DNA of 64,000 nt from Xanthomonas sp. XNM01 (lineage in GTDB: Bacteria; Pseudomonadota; Gammaproteobacteria; Xanthomonadales; Xanthomonadaceae). The notes beneath the pieces are model-generated. The model made no database searches, was not told the origin of the DNA, and saw nothing but the letters and a program-made list of their open reading frames with translations. Of the stretch, positions 50,649 through 61,371 are shown in pieces; position 1 is the stretch's first letter; each line of letters opens with the position of its first letter. Location of the stretch: assembly GCF_014851915.1 (NCBI RefSeq), contig NZ_JACVAP010000002.1, positions 310,001 through 374,000 of the forward strand, in the 5' to 3' direction. The translations under genes were made by a program, and so were the position numbers.

Positions 50649-51392
50649 TCAACCGGCGTTGAGTGCTTCCAGGCCGGCCTCGTCGAGGATCTCGACCTGG
50701 TAGGTTTCGGGCAGGGAAATCAGCCCCTTGCTGCGCAGTGCGGTCAGGCTGCGGCTGACGGTTTCCACGGTCAGGCCAAGATGATCGGCGATGTCGGCGC
50801 GCGGCATCGGCAGGGTCACGATGGCGCTCTGGTGGCCGGCGCGGGTCTGCTGCGCGGCCAGCTTCAGGATGAAATCGGCCAGGCGCTCGGTCGGGTTCAT
50901 CCGTGCCAGCGACATCATCTGCTCGCGGGCGGCGTCGAGTTCCACGCAGGCGCGTTCGAGCAGCTTGCGTTGCAGGTGCGGATACTGGCTGCCGAGCCGC
51001 TGCATCGAATCCAGGCTGAACTTGCAGACCTGGGTCTCGCCCAGCGACTCGATGTCGTGCTGGTAATGGTCGTTGCCGCTCAGGCCGACGTAGTCGCCCG
51101 GCAGCGCGAAGCCCGCCACCTGGCGGCGCCCGTCGGGCATCAGCCGCACCAGGCGCAGGGCGCCGCGGGTGACGGTGTAGGCGTGGCGCCGGGTGTCGCC
51201 CTGGCGGGCCAGGATCGTGCCCGCCTGCAGGACCTGGGTGCTGGCCGCGGCGTCGAGCGCGCGCATCTCATCCTTGGACAGCGCCGAGCAGATCGCCAGA
51301 TGACGGACCTGACAGTGCAGGCACTGGCCGAGGATGCTGGCTTCCTCGGGCGTGGGCGTCAGGCAGGGATTGTCCAGCGGGGGCCAGGACAT
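50649..51392 (-). CDS. Crp/Fnr-family regulator, Fnr-like
   Basis: A 247-residue transcription factor. N-terminal Cys residues in NPC and QCLHCQVRHLAIC suggest an iron-sulfur sensor, and a central Cys (TQVCKFS) is in place. The spacing C-x2-C-x7-C differs from E. coli Fnr, where one more Cys lies in the gap. The cyclic-nucleotide-like beta roll (TILARQGDTRRHAYTVTRGALRL) and a C-terminal helix-turn-helix with RADIADHLGLTVETVSRSLTALRSKGLI follow; ETVSR is the Fnr-box-reading motif. An alternative ATG at 51407 adds five residues. Divergent from hisS. Confidence 0.85.
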   Translation of the reverse strand: MSWPPLDNPCLTPTPEEASILGQCLHCQVRHLAICSALSKDEMRALDAAASTQVLQAGTILARQGDTRRHAYTVTRGALRLVRLMPDGRRQVAGFALPGDYVGLSGNDHYQHDIESLGETQVCKFSLDSMQRLGSQYPHLQRKLLERACVELDAAREQMMSLARMNPTERLADFILKLAAQQTRAGHQSAIVTLPMPRADIADHLGLTVETVSRSLTALRSKGLISLPETYQVEILDEAGLEALNAG

Positions 51393-51602
51393 GCGTCGGG
51401 CTCGCATGGGTCGGGGGCACCATGATACCGGGATGCGGCGGCGCTGGCCCTCGGGCACTTTGTCACATGCCGATTGCCTGCTGCCCGGCGCTGCCCGGTT
51501 GCGAGGCCGCCGCCGCCCGCCGCGCTGCGTCGTGCTATCCGTGGCCGGAGCGTGGGCCTAGAATTGCGCATCGCGTAACCGAAGCACCGCAGGAGCCTTC
51601 GC

Positions 51603-53006
51603 TTGATCAAGCCCCGTACCCCCGCCGGCACCATGGAGCTGCTCCCGCGCGAGCAGATCGCGTTCCAGCGCATGCTCGACGTGATCCGCCGCAACTACGA
51701 GCGCTTCGGCTTCCTGCCGGTGGAAACGCCGGTGTTCGAGCTGTCCGACGTGCTGCTGACCAAGTCCGGCGGCGAGACCGAGCGCCAGGTCTACTTCGTG
51801 CAGTCCACCGGCGCGCTGGCCAATGCCGCCGAATCCGGCGATACCGGCCTGCCGGAACTGGCCCTGCGCTTCGACCTGACCGTGCCGCTGGCCCGCTACG
51901 TGGCCGAGCACGAGCACGAGCTGAGCTTCCCGTTCCGCCGTTACCAGATGCAGCGCGTGTACCGCGGCGAGCGCGCCCAGCGCGGCCGCTTCCGCGAGTT
52001 CTACCAGTGCGACATCGACGTGATCGGCAAGGATGCGCTCAGCATCCGCTACGACGCCGAAGTGCTGGCGGTGATCCACGCGGTGTTCTCCGAACTGGGC
52101 ATCGGCGACTTCGCCGTGCAGCTCAACAACCGCAAGCTGATGCGCGGCTTCTTCGAGGCCCAGGGCGTGGCCGACCCGCAGCAGCAGGCACTGGTCCTGC
52201 GCGAGGTCGACAAGCTCGACAAGCGTGGCGCCGACTACGTGCGCGAGACGCTGACCGGTCCCGAGTTCGGCCTGCCGGCCGACGCGGTGCAGCGGATCCT
52301 GGCCTTCGTCGAAGTGCGTTCCAGCTCGCATGCCGATGCGCTGGCGCAGATCGAACGCGTGCTGGCCGACGCGGGCGAGGGCGCCAGCGCGTCGCTGCGC
52401 GCCGGTGCGGCCGAACTGCGCGAGGTGCTGGAGCTGGTGCGTGCGCTGGGCGTGCCCGAGAGCGCCTACCGGCTGAACTTCTCGATCGCCCGCGGCCTGG
52501 ATTACTACACCGGCACCGTCTACGAGACCACGCTGACCGGACATCCGCAGATCGGCTCGATCTGTTCGGGCGGCCGCTACGAGGACCTGGCCAGCCACTA
52601 CACCAAGTCGAAGCTGCCGGGCGTAGGCATCTCGATCGGCCTGAGCCGGCTGTTCTGGCAGCTGCGCGAGGCCAATCTGATCGACGGCATCGCCGCCAGC
52701 AGCGTGCAGGCGATGGTGGCGTTGATGGACGAGGGGCAGTTGCCCGAGGCGCTGGACATCGCCAGCCGCCTGCGCGCCGGCGGCATCAACACCGAAGTGC
52801 AGATGGAGCCACGCAAGGTCGGCAAGCAGTTCCAGTACGCCGCCCGCGCCGGCATCCGCTTCGTGGTGCTGGCCGGTGAGGACGAGCTCGCCCGTGGCGT
52901 GGTCGCGGTCAAGGACCTGGTCCGCGAGCAGCAGTTCGAGGTCGCCCGCGACGAGCTGGCCAGCACGCTGCAGGTGGAACTGGAGCAGGCCCGGGTCATG
53001 GCATGA
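51603..53006 (+). CDS. hisS: Histidyl-tRNA synthetase
   Basis: A 467-residue class II synthetase. Motif 2 region ([41 protein letters not shown]), the His-specific [12 protein letters not shown] and GGRYEDLA are present. A C-terminal anticodon-binding domain ([23 protein letters not shown]) makes it a true HisRS rather than HisZ. It begins at TTG with AGGAG 8 nt before; an internal ATG at 51633 is less likely. Confidence 0.93.
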   Translation: MIKPRTPAGTMELLPREQIAFQRMLDVIRRNYERFGFLPVETPVFELSDVLLTKSGGETERQVYFVQSTGALANAAESGDTGLPELALRFDLTVPLARYVAEHEHELSFPFRRYQMQRVYRGERAQRGRFREFYQCDIDVIGKDALSIRYDAEVLAVIHAVFSELGIGDFAVQLNNRKLMRGFFEAQGVADPQQQALVLREVDKLDKRGADYVRETLTGPEFGLPADAVQRILAFVEVRSSSHADALAQIERVLADAGEGASASLRAGAAELREVLELVRALGVPESAYRLNFSIARGLDYYTGTVYETTLTGHPQIGSICSGGRYEDLASHYTKSKLPGVGISIGLSRLFWQLREANLIDGIAASSVQAMVALMDEGQLPEALDIASRLRAGGINTEVQMEPRKVGKQFQYAARAGIRFVVLAGEDELARGVVAVKDLVREQQFEVARDELASTLQVELEQARVMA

Positions 53007-53314
53007 GCGTGCCGCGCGCGGCACTGGGCGTGGCGCTGGTCGCGGTGTTGGCCGGCTGCACCAGCGACGCCAGCGTCAAGGCCAAGCGCCTCGGCCCGGG
53101 CCACTACCGGATGGTGGCCGACCGCTGCATGGGGATCGACCAACGGCAGCTGGAGGACGATCTGGCGAGCGAAGCCGCGCGGCGCTGTCCGCAGGGTGCA
53201 GGGCCGCTGGAAGCGATGCTGCCGGTCGGCAGCCGCAAGGGCAGCCTGCTCGGCGAATGCCTGCATGGCCGCGCATTGCAGGCCGAGGTGCGCTGCCACT
53301 CCGCAGCCCGCTGA
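53003..53314 (+). CDS. Small lipoprotein
   Basis: A 103-residue protein with a lipobox AVLAGC (Cys about residue 19) and a mature domain with three further Cys residues. Overlaps the hisS stop by four bases (ATGA), so cotranscribed. Function unknown. Confidence 0.72.
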   Translation: MSVPRAALGVALVAVLAGCTSDASVKAKRLGPGHYRMVADRCMGIDQRQLEDDLASEAARRCPQGAGPLEAMLPVGSRKGSLLGECLHGRALQAEVRCHSAAR

Positions 53315-53719
53315 ACCGTCCCGACACCCCGCTGAACTGTCCCGACACCCGCCGCCAGGCGGGTGTCTTCGTCTGGGCCCCCGATCGCGGCGGGCCGTGC
53401 GGGCGATCTCTGCAGCATGGTCTGACCGCGGCCTTCGTCAGTGCTCCCGGAACGCGACTGCGCGATGCCGCTCGACAGCGAGATGCCGTCATCGCGTGGT
53501 GACCGGCCTGCGCTCCGCCTCCGTCCGTGGGGCGAGCGGGCAGGGGCACGGCGCTGTCTGCGAATGGGGGAGAGCAGGCGTCCGTGGAGCGCCGGCTGTC
53601 CCTGTCACGCTGCGGCGGTCGGCCTGGAGAGGCCGCATTCCCGATGGTTTCTGCATGCGTCGCCACTGCCGCGTGGAGCCTCGCCCCTGAACGCCGTGGG
53701 GTGAGACAGGCGCAGGGCT
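53315..53719. other. Spacer before his operon
   Basis: I see no supportable gene in these 405 nt. The start holds a short direct repeat (CTGAAC/TGTCCCGACACCC twice near 53,310-53,350). The his promoter follows. Confidence 0.45.
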
Positions 53720-53767
53720 TTGACCGCCGCGCAGGTTTGCACTAATGTACTAGCGCGCTATTACATT
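53720..53767 (+). promoter_or_regulatory. his operon promoter and TrpR-like operator
   Basis: TTGACC (53720-53725), 17 nt, TAATGT (53743-53748). A near-perfect 24-nt palindrome, AATGTA-N-TAGCGCGCTA-N-TACATT, spans 53744-53767 and covers the -10 box and start site. The GTACTAG arm is like the E. coli trp operator arm, which fits binding by the TrpR-type protein encoded just downstream. Confidence 0.75.
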
Positions 53768-53775
53768 GGTTCGAG

Positions 53776-54084
53776 ATGAAGGCACGCCCGCTCCCCGTCG
53801 AGAAAGATGCCCAGGCCGACCTGCAGGCCCTGGCTGCCGCGTTCGCCGGCCTGCGCGAGGTCGACGAGGTCGTCGCCTTCCTGCGCGACCTGTGCACGCC
53901 GGCCGAGCTGGAAGCCATGGCCGACCGCTGGAAGGTCGTGCCGCTGCTGCAGCAGGGCGTGCCCTACCGCGAGATCCACGAACGCACGGGGGTCAGCGTG
54001 ACCACCACAGGGCGCGTGGCCCGCTCGCTGGAACACGGCCATCGCGGCTATGCCGCCGCGCTCGCCAGTCTTCCGACCCCCTGA
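53776..54084 (+). CDS. hisR: TrpR-like regulator of his operon (YerC/YecD type)
   Basis: A 102-residue all-helical protein of the TrpR superfamily: [60 protein letters not shown], with the helix-turn-helix at about residues 60-85. In xanthomonads this gene heads the his operon and is thought to repress it in response to histidine. A matching palindrome covers its promoter, so autoregulation is likely. Confidence 0.88.
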   Translation: MKARPLPVEKDAQADLQALAAAFAGLREVDEVVAFLRDLCTPAELEAMADRWKVVPLLQQGVPYREIHERTGVSVTTTGRVARSLEHGHRGYAAALASLPTP

Positions 54085-54109
54085 TCCGCCTTTCCCAGAG
54101 ACTTCCCCC

Positions 54110-55021
54110 ATGAGTGCATCCCCGGCAGCCCAGGCCCGTGACCGCCTGCGCATCGCCATCCAGAAAAGCGGCCGTCTGGCCGAGCCGGCACGCAGCCTGC
54201 TCAGTGCCTGCGGCCTGAGCTGGCGCGAGAGCCGCGACAAGCTGTTCTGCTACGGCGAGTCGCTGCCGGTGGACCTGCTGCTCGTGCGCGACGACGACAT
54301 TCCCGGCCTGATCGCCGATGGCGTCTGCGATTTCGGCATCGTCGGCCGCAACGAGCTGGACGAGCAGGCCGCCGCCCGCCGCCGCATCGGCCTGCCGGAT
54401 GCCTACAAGGCGCTGCGCGGGCTCGGCTTCGGCCAGTGCCGGCTGATGCTGGCCGTGCCGGAGGAGTGGGACTGGCAGGGGCCGGCGCAGCTGGCCGGCA
54501 AGCGCATCGCGACCAGCTACCCGGCGATCCTGGCCGACTGGCTGGCCGCGCAGGGCGTCGAGGCGTCGGTGGTCGAGCTGTCCGGCTCGGTCGAGATCGC
54601 GCCGCGTCTGGGCACCGCCGACCTGATCTGCGACTTGGTCTCCAGCGGCGCCACGCTGCGCGCCAACCAGCTGGTGCCGGTGGAGACGCTGCTGGAGAGC
54701 GAAGCGGTGCTGGCCGGTCCGGTACGCGAACCGGGCGACGTGCGCGCCGGGTTGATGGCGATGCTGCTGCGCCGCCTCGACGGCGTGATCAAGGTCCGCG
54801 ACAGCAAGCTGCTGATGTTCCGTGCCGAACAGGACAAGCTACCCGCGCTGCAGCGCCTGCTGATCGACGCCGATCCGCTGGTGCAGCTGCCCGGCGACGG
54901 CGGTGCGCTGCAGTTGCAGACGATGTGCCACGGCGCACTGACCTGGCAGCGTCTGGAGGAACTCGAACGCGCCGGCGCACAGGGGCTGATGGTCCTGGCG
55001 GTGGAGCGCTCGCTGGCATGA
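54110..55021 (+). CDS. hisG: ATP phosphoribosyltransferase, long form
   Basis: First enzyme of histidine synthesis, joining ATP and PRPP. 303 residues, so the long HisG form with its own C-terminal ACT-like regulatory domain for histidine feedback; no HisZ is needed. IAIQKSGRL at the start and the PRPP loop [17 protein letters not shown] near residue 170 are conserved. Confidence 0.95.
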   Translation: MSASPAAQARDRLRIAIQKSGRLAEPARSLLSACGLSWRESRDKLFCYGESLPVDLLLVRDDDIPGLIADGVCDFGIVGRNELDEQAAARRRIGLPDAYKALRGLGFGQCRLMLAVPEEWDWQGPAQLAGKRIATSYPAILADWLAAQGVEASVVELSGSVEIAPRLGTADLICDLVSSGATLRANQLVPVETLLESEAVLAGPVREPGDVRAGLMAMLLRRLDGVIKVRDSKLLMFRAEQDKLPALQRLLIDADPLVQLPGDGGALQLQTMCHGALTWQRLEELERAGAQGLMVLAVERSLA

Positions 55022-56346
55022 ACGCGCAGTCCTCCACCAACACTGCCGGCTGCAGCCGGCTGGTCTGGAACCAGCTCGACGCCGCCGCCCAGGCTGCGGC
55101 ACTGACCCGCCCGGTGCAGACCGTCGCCGCGCAGACCCGCGACGCGGTCGCCGGCCTGATCGATGCGGTGCGCAGCCGCGGCGACGAGGCGCTGCGCGAG
55201 ATCACGCTGCGCTTCGACGGGATCGCGCCGGAGACCTTCGAGGTCGGCGAGGCCGAATTCACCGCGGCCGCACGGCAGGTCCCGGCGGCGTTGCGCGAGG
55301 CGATGGAACGGGCTGCGGCCCGGATCGAGGCCTATCACCGCGCCGGCCTGCCGCAGGGCTATGCGGTGGAGACCGCGCCGGGCGTGTCCTGCGCGCGGAT
55401 GGTGCGACCGATTGCGCGGGTGGGCCTGTACGTGCCGGCCGGCAGCGCGCCGCTGCCGTCGACCGCGCTGATGCTCGGCGTGCCGGCGCGGCTGGCCGGT
55501 TGCCGCGAGGTCGTGCTGTGCACGCCGCCGCGGAAGGACGGCAGCGCCGATCCGGCGGTGCTGGTGGCCGCGCGCCTGACCGGCGTGAGCCGGGTGTTCA
55601 AGCTCGGTGGCGCGCAGGCGGTGGCGGCGATGGCCTACGGCACCGCGTCGGTGCCGTCCTGCGACAAGATCTACGGGCCGGGCAACAGCTTCGTCACCGA
55701 GGCCAAGCAGCAGGTCGCGCAGGCCGGTGCCGCGGCGATCGACATGCCGGCCGGCCCCTCCGAAGTGCTGGTGATCGCCGATGCCGGCGCGGACACGGCC
55801 TTCGTTGCCGCCGATCTGCTGTCGCAGGCCGAGCACGGGCCGGATTCGCAGGTGCTGCTGCTCAGCGACGATGATGCGTTGATCGACGCGGTCGAGGTGG
55901 AGCTGGCGCAGCAACTGGCGCAGCTGTCGCGCGCCGACATCGCGCGCCAGGCGCTGTCGGCCTCGCGCCTGGTCAAGGTCGAGGCGCTGGAGCAGGCCTT
56001 CGCGATCAGCAACCGCTACGCGCCCGAGCACCTGATCCTGGCGCTGCGCGATCCGCAGGCCTGGCTGCCGCAGGTCGAGGCCGCCGGCTCGGTGTTCCTG
56101 GGCGACTACACGCCCGAGGCGCTGGGCGACTACTGCAGCGGCACCAACCACGTGCTGCCCACCGCCGGCGCCGCGCGCGCCTACAGCGGGGTCAGCGTGG
56201 CCAGTTTCATGAACTTCATCAGCGTGCAGTCGGCATCGCGCGAGGGCATCGCCGGCATCGGCCACGATGCGCTGGTGATGGCGCGGGCCGAGGGCCTGGA
56301 TGCGCATGCCAACGCGGTCGCGCTGCGCATGGGGGTGTCGCGATGA
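55018..56346 (+). CDS. hisD: Histidinol dehydrogenase
   Basis: A 442-residue zinc enzyme for the last two steps to histidine. [48 protein letters not shown] and [26 protein letters not shown] are conserved, including Glu/His catalytic residues in APEHL. ATG overlaps the hisG stop. Confidence 0.97.
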   Translation: MNAQSSTNTAGCSRLVWNQLDAAAQAAALTRPVQTVAAQTRDAVAGLIDAVRSRGDEALREITLRFDGIAPETFEVGEAEFTAAARQVPAALREAMERAAARIEAYHRAGLPQGYAVETAPGVSCARMVRPIARVGLYVPAGSAPLPSTALMLGVPARLAGCREVVLCTPPRKDGSADPAVLVAARLTGVSRVFKLGGAQAVAAMAYGTASVPSCDKIYGPGNSFVTEAKQQVAQAGAAAIDMPAGPSEVLVIADAGADTAFVAADLLSQAEHGPDSQVLLLSDDDALIDAVEVELAQQLAQLSRADIARQALSASRLVKVEALEQAFAISNRYAPEHLILALRDPQAWLPQVEAAGSVFLGDYTPEALGDYCSGTNHVLPTAGAARAYSGVSVASFMNFISVQSASREGIAGIGHDALVMARAEGLDAHANAVALRMGVSR

Positions 56347-57431
56347 GCGGCGGTGCCGTGCTGTCGCTGGTGCGCGAGGATCTGCGTGGTTTCGCAGGCT
56401 ATTCCTCTGCACGCAGCGCAAAGATCGATGGCGAGATCTGGCTCAATGCCAATGAATCGGCCTGGGCCAGCCCGGGCGATGCGGCCGGGAGCAGCCGACG
56501 TTATCCCGAGCCACAACCGGGCGCGCTGCGTGCGCGCCTGGCCGGCCTGTACGGCTGCACGCCGGAGCAGCTGCTGATCGGCCGCGGCAGCGACGAGGCG
56601 ATCGACCTGCTGGTACGTGCGCTGTGCGTGCCGGGGCGCGATGCGGTGCTGGTCACCCCGCCGGTGTTCGGGATGTACGCGGTCTGCGCGCGGCTGCAAA
56701 ACGTGGCGCTGGTCGAGGTGCCGCTGGTCGATGGTGAGGCCGGGCTGGGCGCCGACATCGATGCGCTGATCGCCGCGGCGCTGGCTGCACCGGTGAAACT
56801 GGTGTTCCTGTGCTCGCCATCGAATCCGGCCGGCAGCCTGATCGCGCTGGACGAGGTCGAGCGTGTCGCGCAGGCGCTGCGCGGGCGTGCGCTGGTCGTG
56901 GTCGACGAGGCGTATGGCGAGTACAGCGGCCAGCCGTCGGCGACGACGCTGCTGGACCGGTACGACAACATCGCCGTGCTGCGCACGCTGTCGAAGGCGC
57001 ATGCGCTGGCCGCGGCACGGATCGGCAGCGTGATCGCCGACGCGGAGCTGATCGCGGTGCTGCGCCGCTGCCAGGCACCGTATCCGGTGCCCACGCCGTG
57101 CGCGGAACTGGCGCTGCGCGGTTTGTCCGATGCCGCGCTGGCGACCACCGCGCAGCGCGTGGACACGATCATCGCCGAACGCGCGCGGCTGCAGACGGCG
57201 CTGGCCACCGCGCCCGGCGTGCGCCGGGTCTACGCCTCGGCCGGCAACTATCTGCTGGCCCGCTTCGACGATGCGCAAGCCGCGTTCGATGCGCTGCTGG
57301 CCGCCGGCGTGGTGGTGCGCGACCAGCGTGCGGTGCCGCAGCTCGGCGACGCGCTGCGCATCACCATCGGCACTCCCGAACAGAACGACCGCGTGATCGC
57401 GGTGCTCGCCGCATTGAAGGTGGCCGCATGA
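56343..57431 (+). CDS. hisC: Histidinol-phosphate aminotransferase
   Basis: A 362-residue PLP-dependent class I/II aminotransferase. The Schiff-base Lys is in [15 protein letters not shown] (about residue 218), NESAWA substrate loop and CSPSNPAG motif are present. Overlaps hisD and hisB by four bases each. Confidence 0.96.
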   Translation: MSGGAVLSLVREDLRGFAGYSSARSAKIDGEIWLNANESAWASPGDAAGSSRRYPEPQPGALRARLAGLYGCTPEQLLIGRGSDEAIDLLVRALCVPGRDAVLVTPPVFGMYAVCARLQNVALVEVPLVDGEAGLGADIDALIAAALAAPVKLVFLCSPSNPAGSLIALDEVERVAQALRGRALVVVDEAYGEYSGQPSATTLLDRYDNIAVLRTLSKAHALAAARIGSVIADAELIAVLRRCQAPYPVPTPCAELALRGLSDAALATTAQRVDTIIAERARLQTALATAPGVRRVYASAGNYLLARFDDAQAAFDALLAAGVVVRDQRAVPQLGDALRITIGTPEQNDRVIAVLAALKVAA

Positions 57432-58501
57432 CCCCGATTCTTTTCGTCGACCGCGACGGCACCCTGATCGAGGAGCCGGCCGATTTCCAGATCGACGCCT
57501 ACGAGAAGCTGCGCTTCGTGCGCGGTGTGATCCCGGCGATGCTGAAGCTGCGCGATGCCGGCTACCAGTTCGTCATCGTCACCAACCAGGACGGGCTGGG
57601 CAGCGAAGCCTATCCGCAGGCCAGTTTCGACGGCCCCAACGACCTGATGCTGCAGATCTTCGAAAGCCAGGGCATCGTCTTCCGCGAGGTGCTGGTGGAC
57701 CGCAGCTGGCCGGCCGACAACGCGCCCACGCGCAAGCCGGGCATCGGCCTGATGCTGCCCTACCTGCAGGACCGCACGATCGACTGGGCGCGCTCGGGCA
57801 TGGTCGGCGACCGCATCACCGACATCCAGTTCGCCGACAACATGAAGATCCGCGGCTTCCAGCTGCGCACCGAGCAGTTCGGCGGGCAGTGGGACTGGGC
57901 CGGCATCGCGCATGAGCTGGCCGATGCGCCGCGCCGCGCGGTGGTCCAGCGCAACACGAAGGAAACGAAGATCCGCGTCGCCGTGGATCTGGATGGCGCG
58001 CCGGAGGCGCACATCACGACCGGTCTGCCGTTCTTCGACCACATGCTGGAACAGATCGGCAAGCACGGTGGCTTCAGCCTGGAGATCCGGGCCGAAGGCG
58101 ACCTGCACATCGACGAGCACCACACCATCGAGGACACCGGCCTTGCGCTCGGCCAGGCGCTGAAGGAGGCGCTGGGCGACAAGCGCGGCATCGGCCGCTA
58201 CGGGTTCACCCTGCCGATGGACGAGACCCTGGCCAGCGCCGCGCTGGATTTCAGCGGGCGCCCGTACTTCGTGTTCGAGGGCAGCTTCGTGCGCGAGCGC
58301 GTCGGCGACATGCCGACCGAGCTGGTGCCGCACTTCTTCCGTTCGCTGTGCGATGCCTCCGGTCTGAACCTGCACCTGAGCGTGCACGGCGACAACGACC
58401 ACCACAAGGTCGAGGGCAGCTTCAAGGCGCTCGCGCGTGCGCTGCGCCAGGCGATCAGGCGCGAAGGCACCGCGCTGCCGTCGACCAAGGGGGCGCTGTG
58501 A
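57428..58501 (+). CDS. hisB: Bifunctional histidinol phosphatase / IGP dehydratase
   Basis: A 357-residue fusion. Residues 1-165 are a HAD phosphatase ([29 protein letters not shown]). Residues 168-357 are imidazoleglycerol-phosphate dehydratase with metal-binding [13 protein letters not shown] and [10 protein letters not shown]. This fusion is typical of Gammaproteobacteria. Confidence 0.97.
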   Translation: MTPILFVDRDGTLIEEPADFQIDAYEKLRFVRGVIPAMLKLRDAGYQFVIVTNQDGLGSEAYPQASFDGPNDLMLQIFESQGIVFREVLVDRSWPADNAPTRKPGIGLMLPYLQDRTIDWARSGMVGDRITDIQFADNMKIRGFQLRTEQFGGQWDWAGIAHELADAPRRAVVQRNTKETKIRVAVDLDGAPEAHITTGLPFFDHMLEQIGKHGGFSLEIRAEGDLHIDEHHTIEDTGLALGQALKEALGDKRGIGRYGFTLPMDETLASAALDFSGRPYFVFEGSFVRERVGDMPTELVPHFFRSLCDASGLNLHLSVHGDNDHHKVEGSFKALARALRQAIRREGTALPSTKGAL

Positions 58502-59103
58502 GCGTTGCCGATGTCGCGGTGATCGATGCCGGCGGGGCCAACCTCGGATCGGTCTGCTATGCGCTGGAGCGGCTGGGGGTCACCTCTAGGTTGGTCCGCG
58601 ATGCGGCCGGGCTGGAGGGCGCGCAGCGGGTGATCCTGCCCGGCGTCGGCGCCGCGCCGCCGGCGATGCAGCGCCTGCACGCGCAGGGCCTGGTCGCGCC
58701 GCTGCGCGCGCTGCAGGTACCGCTGCTCGGCGTCTGCCTGGGCATGCAGCTGCTGTACGAACGCTCGGAAGAGGGCGATGTGGAATGCCTCGGCCTGCTG
58801 CCGGGCACGGTGCGCAGGCTGCCCGAAGCGCTCGGCATCCGGGTGCCGCACATGGGCTGGAACCGGCTGCGCAGCCTGCGTCCGTCGGCGCTGCTCGCGG
58901 GCGTGGCGGAGGGCGCGAGCGCCTACTTCGTGCACAGCTACGCCGCACCGATCTCGTCCGATACCGTGGCCGCCAGCGACCATGGCGGCCTGTTCACCGC
59001 GGTGGTCCAGCGCGGCCTGTACTGCGGCGCGCAGTTCCACCCCGAGCGCTCGGCCACGGCCGGTGCGCGCATCCTGCGCAATTTCCTGGAGATGGACGTC
59101 TGA
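58498..59103 (+). CDS. hisH: Imidazole glycerol phosphate synthase, glutaminase subunit
   Basis: A 201-residue class I glutamine amidotransferase supplying ammonia to HisF. Nucleophile Cys79 in [13 protein letters not shown] and the His/Glu of QFHPERS near residue 182. Starts at a GTG overlapping the hisB stop. Confidence 0.96.
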   Translation: MSVADVAVIDAGGANLGSVCYALERLGVTSRLVRDAAGLEGAQRVILPGVGAAPPAMQRLHAQGLVAPLRALQVPLLGVCLGMQLLYERSEEGDVECLGLLPGTVRRLPEALGIRVPHMGWNRLRSLRPSALLAGVAEGASAYFVHSYAAPISSDTVAASDHGGLFTAVVQRGLYCGAQFHPERSATAGARILRNFLEMDV

Positions 59104-59849
59104 TGGGCTTCACCGTTTACCCCGCGCTCGACATCCGTGGCGGCCGTGTCGTGCGGCTGGCGCAGGGCGACTACGCGCGCGAGACCCACTACGGCGACGA
59201 TCCGCTGCCGCGTGCGCAGGCCTTCGCCGATGCCGGTGCCGGCTGGATGCATCTGGTCGACCTGGATGCGGCAAAGGCCGGCGGCTACACGCTGCTGCCG
59301 CTGCTGGCCGACATCGCGCGCGCGACCGGTCTGCAGGTGCAGACCGGCGGCGGCATCCGCGGACGCGACGATGTGGCGCGGCTGATCGAGGCCGGCGCCG
59401 CGCGCGTGGTGATCGGCTCGCTGGCGGTGCGCGAGCCGGAGTCCGTGCTGGCCTGGCTGCAGGAGTTCGGCGGCGAGCGCATCACCGTGGCGCTGGACAC
59501 GCGCCAGGACGCCGACGGCATCTGGCAGCTGCCGGTGCATGGCTGGACCGAGAACGCCGGCGTCGGCCTGGATGCGCTGCTGCCGCACTATGTCGACGCC
59601 GGCCTGCGCCATCTGCTGTGCACCGACATCGCCCGCGACGGCATGCTGTCCGGCCCGAACCTGGACCTGTACGCGCATCTGCGCGCGCTGGCGCCGGACG
59701 TGGCGATCCAGGCGTCCGGCGGCGTGCGCGATGCGGCCGACGTGCGTGCCGCACGCGAGGCCGGCTGCACCGGTGCGGTGCTCGGCCGTGCGCTGCTGGA
59801 AGGAAGGCTGTCGCTGGACGACGCCCTGGCCGAGGCGCGCCCATGCTGA
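59103..59849 (+). CDS. hisA: ProFAR isomerase HisA
   Basis: A 248-residue TIM-barrel isomerase. [18 protein letters not shown] has the catalytic Asp at the N-terminus; [27 protein letters not shown] and [12 protein letters not shown] are conserved. Overlaps neighbours. Confidence 0.96.
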   Translation: MGFTVYPALDIRGGRVVRLAQGDYARETHYGDDPLPRAQAFADAGAGWMHLVDLDAAKAGGYTLLPLLADIARATGLQVQTGGGIRGRDDVARLIEAGAARVVIGSLAVREPESVLAWLQEFGGERITVALDTRQDADGIWQLPVHGWTENAGVGLDALLPHYVDAGLRHLLCTDIARDGMLSGPNLDLYAHLRALAPDVAIQASGGVRDAADVRAAREAGCTGAVLGRALLEGRLSLDDALAEARPC

Positions 59850-60616
59850 GCCGGCGCATCATTCCCTGCCTGGACGTGCGCGACGGCCGCGTGGTCAAGG
59901 GTGTGCGCTTCCGCGACCACGTCGACATGGGCGACATCGCCGAACTGGCGCTGCGCTACCGCGACGAAGGCGCCGACGAGCTGGTGTTCTACGACATCGG
60001 CGCCAGCCCGGAAGGGCGCTCGGTCGATGTCGCCTGGATCGAGCGCGTCGCACGCCTGATCGACATCCCGTTCTGCGTGGCCGGCGGCATCCGCGATGTC
60101 GAGACCGCGCGGCGGGTGCTGCACGCCGGCGCCGACAAGATCTCGATCAATTCGCCCGCGCTGGAACGCCCGGCGCTGATCGCAGAGCTGGCCGACGTGT
60201 TCGGCGTGCAGTGCGTGGTGGTCGGCGTCGATTCGATCCGCGAGGCCGACGGGCAGTGGCGGGTGCGTACCAATACCGGCGACCCGGACAAGACCCGCGC
60301 GCTGGCGGTGCGCACGCTGGACTGGATCGTCGAGGCGCAGCGTCTGGGCGCTGGCGAGATCGTGCTGAACTGCATGGACAGCGACGGCGTACGCCGCGGC
60401 TATGATCTGGTCCAGCTGGGCGAAGCGCGTGCGCTGTGCCGGGTGCCGCTGGTCGCCTCCGGCGGCGCCGGGGAGCCGCAGCACTTCGCCGATGCATTCG
60501 CGCAGGCCGATGTGGATGGCGCGCTGGCCGCCAGCGTGTTCCACAGCGGCGCGATCGCCATTCCCGACCTGAAGCGCTTCCTGCGCGCACGCGAAATCGA
60601 GGTCCGCGATGTCTGA
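59843..60616 (+). CDS. hisF: Imidazole glycerol phosphate synthase, cyclase subunit
   Basis: A 257-residue TIM barrel that closes the imidazole ring. [20 protein letters not shown] at the start, catalytic Asp11, and [16 protein letters not shown] with the second Asp. Overlaps hisA by seven bases. Confidence 0.97.
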   Translation: MLSRRIIPCLDVRDGRVVKGVRFRDHVDMGDIAELALRYRDEGADELVFYDIGASPEGRSVDVAWIERVARLIDIPFCVAGGIRDVETARRVLHAGADKISINSPALERPALIAELADVFGVQCVVVGVDSIREADGQWRVRTNTGDPDKTRALAVRTLDWIVEAQRLGAGEIVLNCMDSDGVRRGYDLVQLGEARALCRVPLVASGGAGEPQHFADAFAQADVDGALAASVFHSGAIAIPDLKRFLRAREIEVRDV

Positions 60617-61286
60617 TTCCTCCCCCGTTGCGTCCCCGCCCGATCCGCTGCAGGTCCAGGCCGATGTGCTGGACTGGGACAAGGGCGATGGCCTGCTGCC
60701 GGTCGTGGTCCAGGACGCGGACACGCTGCAGGTGCTGATGCTGGGCTACATGAACCGCGAGGCGCTGCAGGTCACGCTGGGCACGCGCCGTGTCACCTTC
60801 TTCAGCCGCAGCAGGCAGCGGCTCTGGACCAAGGGCGAGACCTCGGGCCATGTGCTGGCGCTGGTCTCGATCGAGGCCGACTGCGACGCCGACACGCTGC
60901 TGGTGACCGCGCGCCCGCATGGGCATACCTGCCATCTGCAGCGGCCGAGCTGCTTCCCGTCGGCGCCGTCGACCGGAAGCGCCGACGCCAGCAACGCCAA
61001 CACCGTGCAGTTCCTGGCCGAACTGGATGCCCTGATCGCCACGCGCGCGCGCGAACGGCCGCAGGGAAGCTACACCACGCGGCTGTTCGAAGGCGGCGTG
61101 CGCCGGATCGCGCAGAAGGTGGGTGAGGAGGGCGTGGAAACCGCGCTGGCAGGCGTCGCCCAGAGCGACGAGCACCTGCTCGGCGAGGCCGCGGACCTGC
61201 TGTACCACCTGACCGTGCTGCTGCGTTCGCGCGACCTGGCACTGGCCGACGCGGTCGAGATCCTCGCCAGCCGCCACCGGCGCTGA
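60609..61286 (+). CDS. hisIE: Bifunctional PR-AMP cyclohydrolase / PR-ATP pyrophosphatase
   Basis: A 225-residue fusion. The HisI part has [36 protein letters not shown] and CDADTLL (metal site). The HisE part has [24 protein letters not shown] and [13 protein letters not shown]. Last gene of the his operon. Confidence 0.97.
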   Translation: MSDSSPVASPPDPLQVQADVLDWDKGDGLLPVVVQDADTLQVLMLGYMNREALQVTLGTRRVTFFSRSRQRLWTKGETSGHVLALVSIEADCDADTLLVTARPHGHTCHLQRPSCFPSAPSTGSADASNANTVQFLAELDALIATRARERPQGSYTTRLFEGGVRRIAQKVGEEGVETALAGVAQSDEHLLGEAADLLYHLTVLLRSRDLALADAVEILASRHRR

Positions 61287-61371
61287 GCGGCGCAGGTCCG
61301 CGCCGGCGGCATCAAGCTGCAACGGATGGCGCCTAGAATGGCGCACCTTCCCGGTTCCGGACCCACCGCCC

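Noticed and set aside
51603-53006. HisZ (ATP phosphoribosyltransferase regulatory subunit)
   Set aside because: The C-terminal anticodon domain and catalytic motifs are complete, and hisG is the long form that needs no HisZ.
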